From AC-52 sp044870295 (GTDB lineage Bacteria > Actinomycetota > UBA4738): a DNA stretch of 5,504 nucleotides. The notes below the pieces were generated by a model. It made no database searches. It saw nothing but the letters and a program-made list of their open reading frames with translations, and was not told where the DNA came from. The stretch covers positions 1 to 5,504 of the forward strand of contig JBIOYQ010000091.1 of NCBI GenBank assembly GCA_044870295.1, read 5' to 3'. Position 1 is the stretch's first letter; each line of letters starts with the position of its first letter. A program made the position numbers and the translations under genes. Shown piece after piece: positions 4,241 to 5,504 of this stretch.

Positions 4241-5504
4241 TCAGCCGAACCAGCCGAACTGATCCTTGTCCTCCGACCGGTCGACCGTGTCGTTCTGCGT
4301 CCACAGCTGGATCCGTCCAAGATCCAGGCCGGTCGCCGATCCGTAGATGACGTGGACGACGCCGGCCTCCACGACATCGCTCGGATCCCCTTCCAGGCGC
4401 TCCTTCCACGCCGAGATGGCCAGATCCTCGTACCCGTCGCCGTCGAAGTCGCCGACCTCGAAGTCCTTTCCGAACTCGTCGTACGCCTCCAGTGCCTCCG
4501 GAGGGAAGTCGTCCTGCGTGAAATATCGGTCGGAGCCGATCGAGACGCCCCCCGGCGAACCGCTCAGCACGTGCACGCCTCCGGTCAGGCACAGCCCCCC
4601 GGTGTCGGGGGGACAGTTCCCGTCGGCATCCTCGAAGTCGACCCCGATGGCGAGGTCCTCGTAGGCGTCCGCGTCGAAACGCCCCGCCTCCAACCCTCGG
4701 CCGAAGTCGTCGGTGGCCTCCGCGCCGTCGCCCCCGGCGAGCGTGGCCTCCGTGAGGAAGGTTCCGCCGGACGATTGGTTCAGCCCCTGGCCCTCCACCC
4801 CGACCATCACGGTGACGGCGCCGGCGTCGTCGTTCAACTGGACCACGTCCTCGCTCCGCGCGCCGATCACGAGGTCATCGATGGGGTGGCCGGTGGAGCT
4901 CATGTCCCCATTGAAGTTCCCAACGGCAAGATCCCGCCCGAACTGATCGTCGGTGTCGGCGCCGTCCTCGATCGCTCCGTCGTTGTCCTGCGTGATGAAC
5001 TGGTCGTCCAACCCGAGGTCGCCACCCTGCAGCCCCGACGCCGACCCGTAGAGGACGCTGACGGCGCCGCTGTCGATGGTGGAGGCGTCGCGGTCCTCCG
5101 CCACGGCGCCCACGGCCAGATCGTCGAGTCCGTCCCCGTCGAAATCCCCGGCGGCCAGCGCCACGCCGAACCCGTCGCCATCCTCCGGCCGGTCGCGCAA
5201 GCCGAAGGCGGAGCCCTGAGCCCACAACTGGCCGCCTCCCACATCGAGGCCCGAGGCCGTTCCGTACAGGACGATGACGCAACCCGCTCCGGCGTGGCCG
5301 CCGCGGGTCTCCCCGTCGGCCCCGATCGCCAGGTCCTCGTACGCGTCGCCGTTGAAGAGGCCGGCAGCGAGCGCTCGGCCGAACAGGTCGTTCGCCTCCG
5401 GCCGCTCCGGCGTGCCGGCGCCCTCGGTGACGAACTGCTGTCCGGTCACCGTGAGCCCAGATGCGGTCGCGCCGTACAGCACGTGGACCGCCCCGGCGTG
5501 CTCG
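4241..5504 (-). CDS. FG-GAP repeat beta-propeller protein, 5' end beyond the window
   Basis: About 420 C-terminal codons are visible. The frame is open to the right edge (reading EHAGAVHV just before the GTG at 5482), so that GTG is internal and the true start, with any signal peptide, lies outside. The protein is built of FG-GAP/integrin-alpha-type blades, each with a [DQE]FG...AxGxFxGD core, an [ED]DLA[IV]G strand and a V..LYGSASGL strand. Five cores are visible. Several contain calcium-loop sequence of the DxDxDG type (DFDGDGLDD, DFDGDGYED). Such proteins are normally exported and act at the cell surface or outside in adhesion or ligand binding; no catalytic motif is seen. The C-terminus stops at DQFGWFG, the first few residues of another repeat. 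That could be the closing strand of a ring or a truncation. The two cysteines in NCPPDTGGLC (fourth blade) may form a disulfide. It converges with the small gene 21 nt away and appears unrelated to it. Confidence 0.9.
   Translation of the reverse strand, partial: EHAGAVHVLYGATASGLTVTGQQFVTEGAGTPERPEANDLFGRALAAGLFNGDAYEDLAIGADGETRGGHAGAGCVIVLYGTASGLDVGGGQLWAQGSAFGLRDRPEDGDGFGVALAAGDFDGDGLDDLAVGAVAEDRDASTIDSGAVSVLYGSASGLQGGDLGLDDQFITQDNDGAIEDGADTDDQFGRDLAVGNFNGDMSSTGHPIDDLVIGARSEDVVQLNDDAGAVTVMVGVEGQGLNQSSGGTFLTEATLAGGDGAEATDDFGRGLEAGRFDADAYEDLAIGVDFEDADGNCPPDTGGLCLTGGVHVLSGSPGGVSIGSDRYFTQDDFPPEALEAYDEFGKDFEVGDFDGDGYEDLAISAWKERLEGDPSDVVEAGVVHVIYGSATGLDLGRIQLWTQNDTVDRSEDKDQFGWFG
4411..5389 (-). 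repeat. Five FG-GAP blade repeats within the propeller gene
   Basis: In protein order, the core units lie near 5319-5389 (FNGDAYEDLAIG), 5103-5172 (FDGDGLDDLAVG), 4858-4945 (FNGDMSSTGHPIDDLVIG), 4641-4715 (FDADAYEDLAIG) and 4411-4480 (FDGDGYEDLAIS). The period is roughly 215-245 nt, or 72-82 residues, as expected for one propeller blade. The third unit has an insertion between the GD and DD of its loop. The fourth replaces the usual Gly with Ala. Either change may weaken calcium binding. Confidence 0.85.

Noticed and set aside
3820..4377. Minus-strand open frame of 185 codons across the 100-aa gene and the end of the FG-GAP gene
   Set aside because: It overlaps the FG-GAP end in another frame and is Ser/Arg-rich without motifs. 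It also does not continue the FG-GAP repeat, so it does not support a frameshift at the FG-GAP stop.

Overview
This is a GC-rich window (about two thirds G+C by eye) with tightly packed genes, little intergenic DNA and G/C-ending codons. Together with an actinobacterial-style small lipoprotein, a pilin-like C-terminal domain, a CoxG-family SRPBCC protein and an FG-GAP surface protein, this suggests an actinobacterium or a similar high-GC Gram-positive, possibly an uncultured lineage. The phylum is an inference from composition and protein style. No rRNA, tRNA, CRISPR array, transposase, phage gene or origin is visible.

Layout. (1) 70-471 (+): a small secreted lipoprotein with a cysteine-rich C-terminal half. 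It converges with a 9-nt gap on (2) a minus-strand pair read from right to left: 2366-2028, a disordered Trp-motif protein, then 1974-481, a single-pass membrane protein whose ectodomain combines a DUF6263-like beta-rich region with a pilin-like C-terminal domain. (3) A divergent 88-nt gap (2367-2454) separates that pair from a compact plus-strand cluster: a PHP-domain phosphoesterase (2455-3309), a CoxG-family SRPBCC protein (3315-3899) and a 100-aa hypothetical protein with repeated L-[DE]-D-[LM]-[LM] motifs (3917-4219). Gaps in the cluster are 5 and 17 nt, so it is probably one operon. (4) 4241-5504 (-): the C-terminal part of an FG-GAP/integrin-alpha-like beta-propeller protein that runs off the right edge and converges with the cluster across 21 nt.

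How they may work together. The left half and the far right encode envelope or surface proteins (lipoprotein, membrane-anchored ectodomain, FG-GAP propeller). The middle cluster looks cytoplasmic, with a membrane-associating tail on the CoxG-like protein. No established multi-gene system is recognisable, and I found no convincing new defence or mobile system. The most unusual points are the pilin-like domain at the end of a non-pilin membrane protein, its partner with three spaced Trp motifs, and the repeat-bearing small protein beside an orphan CoxG.
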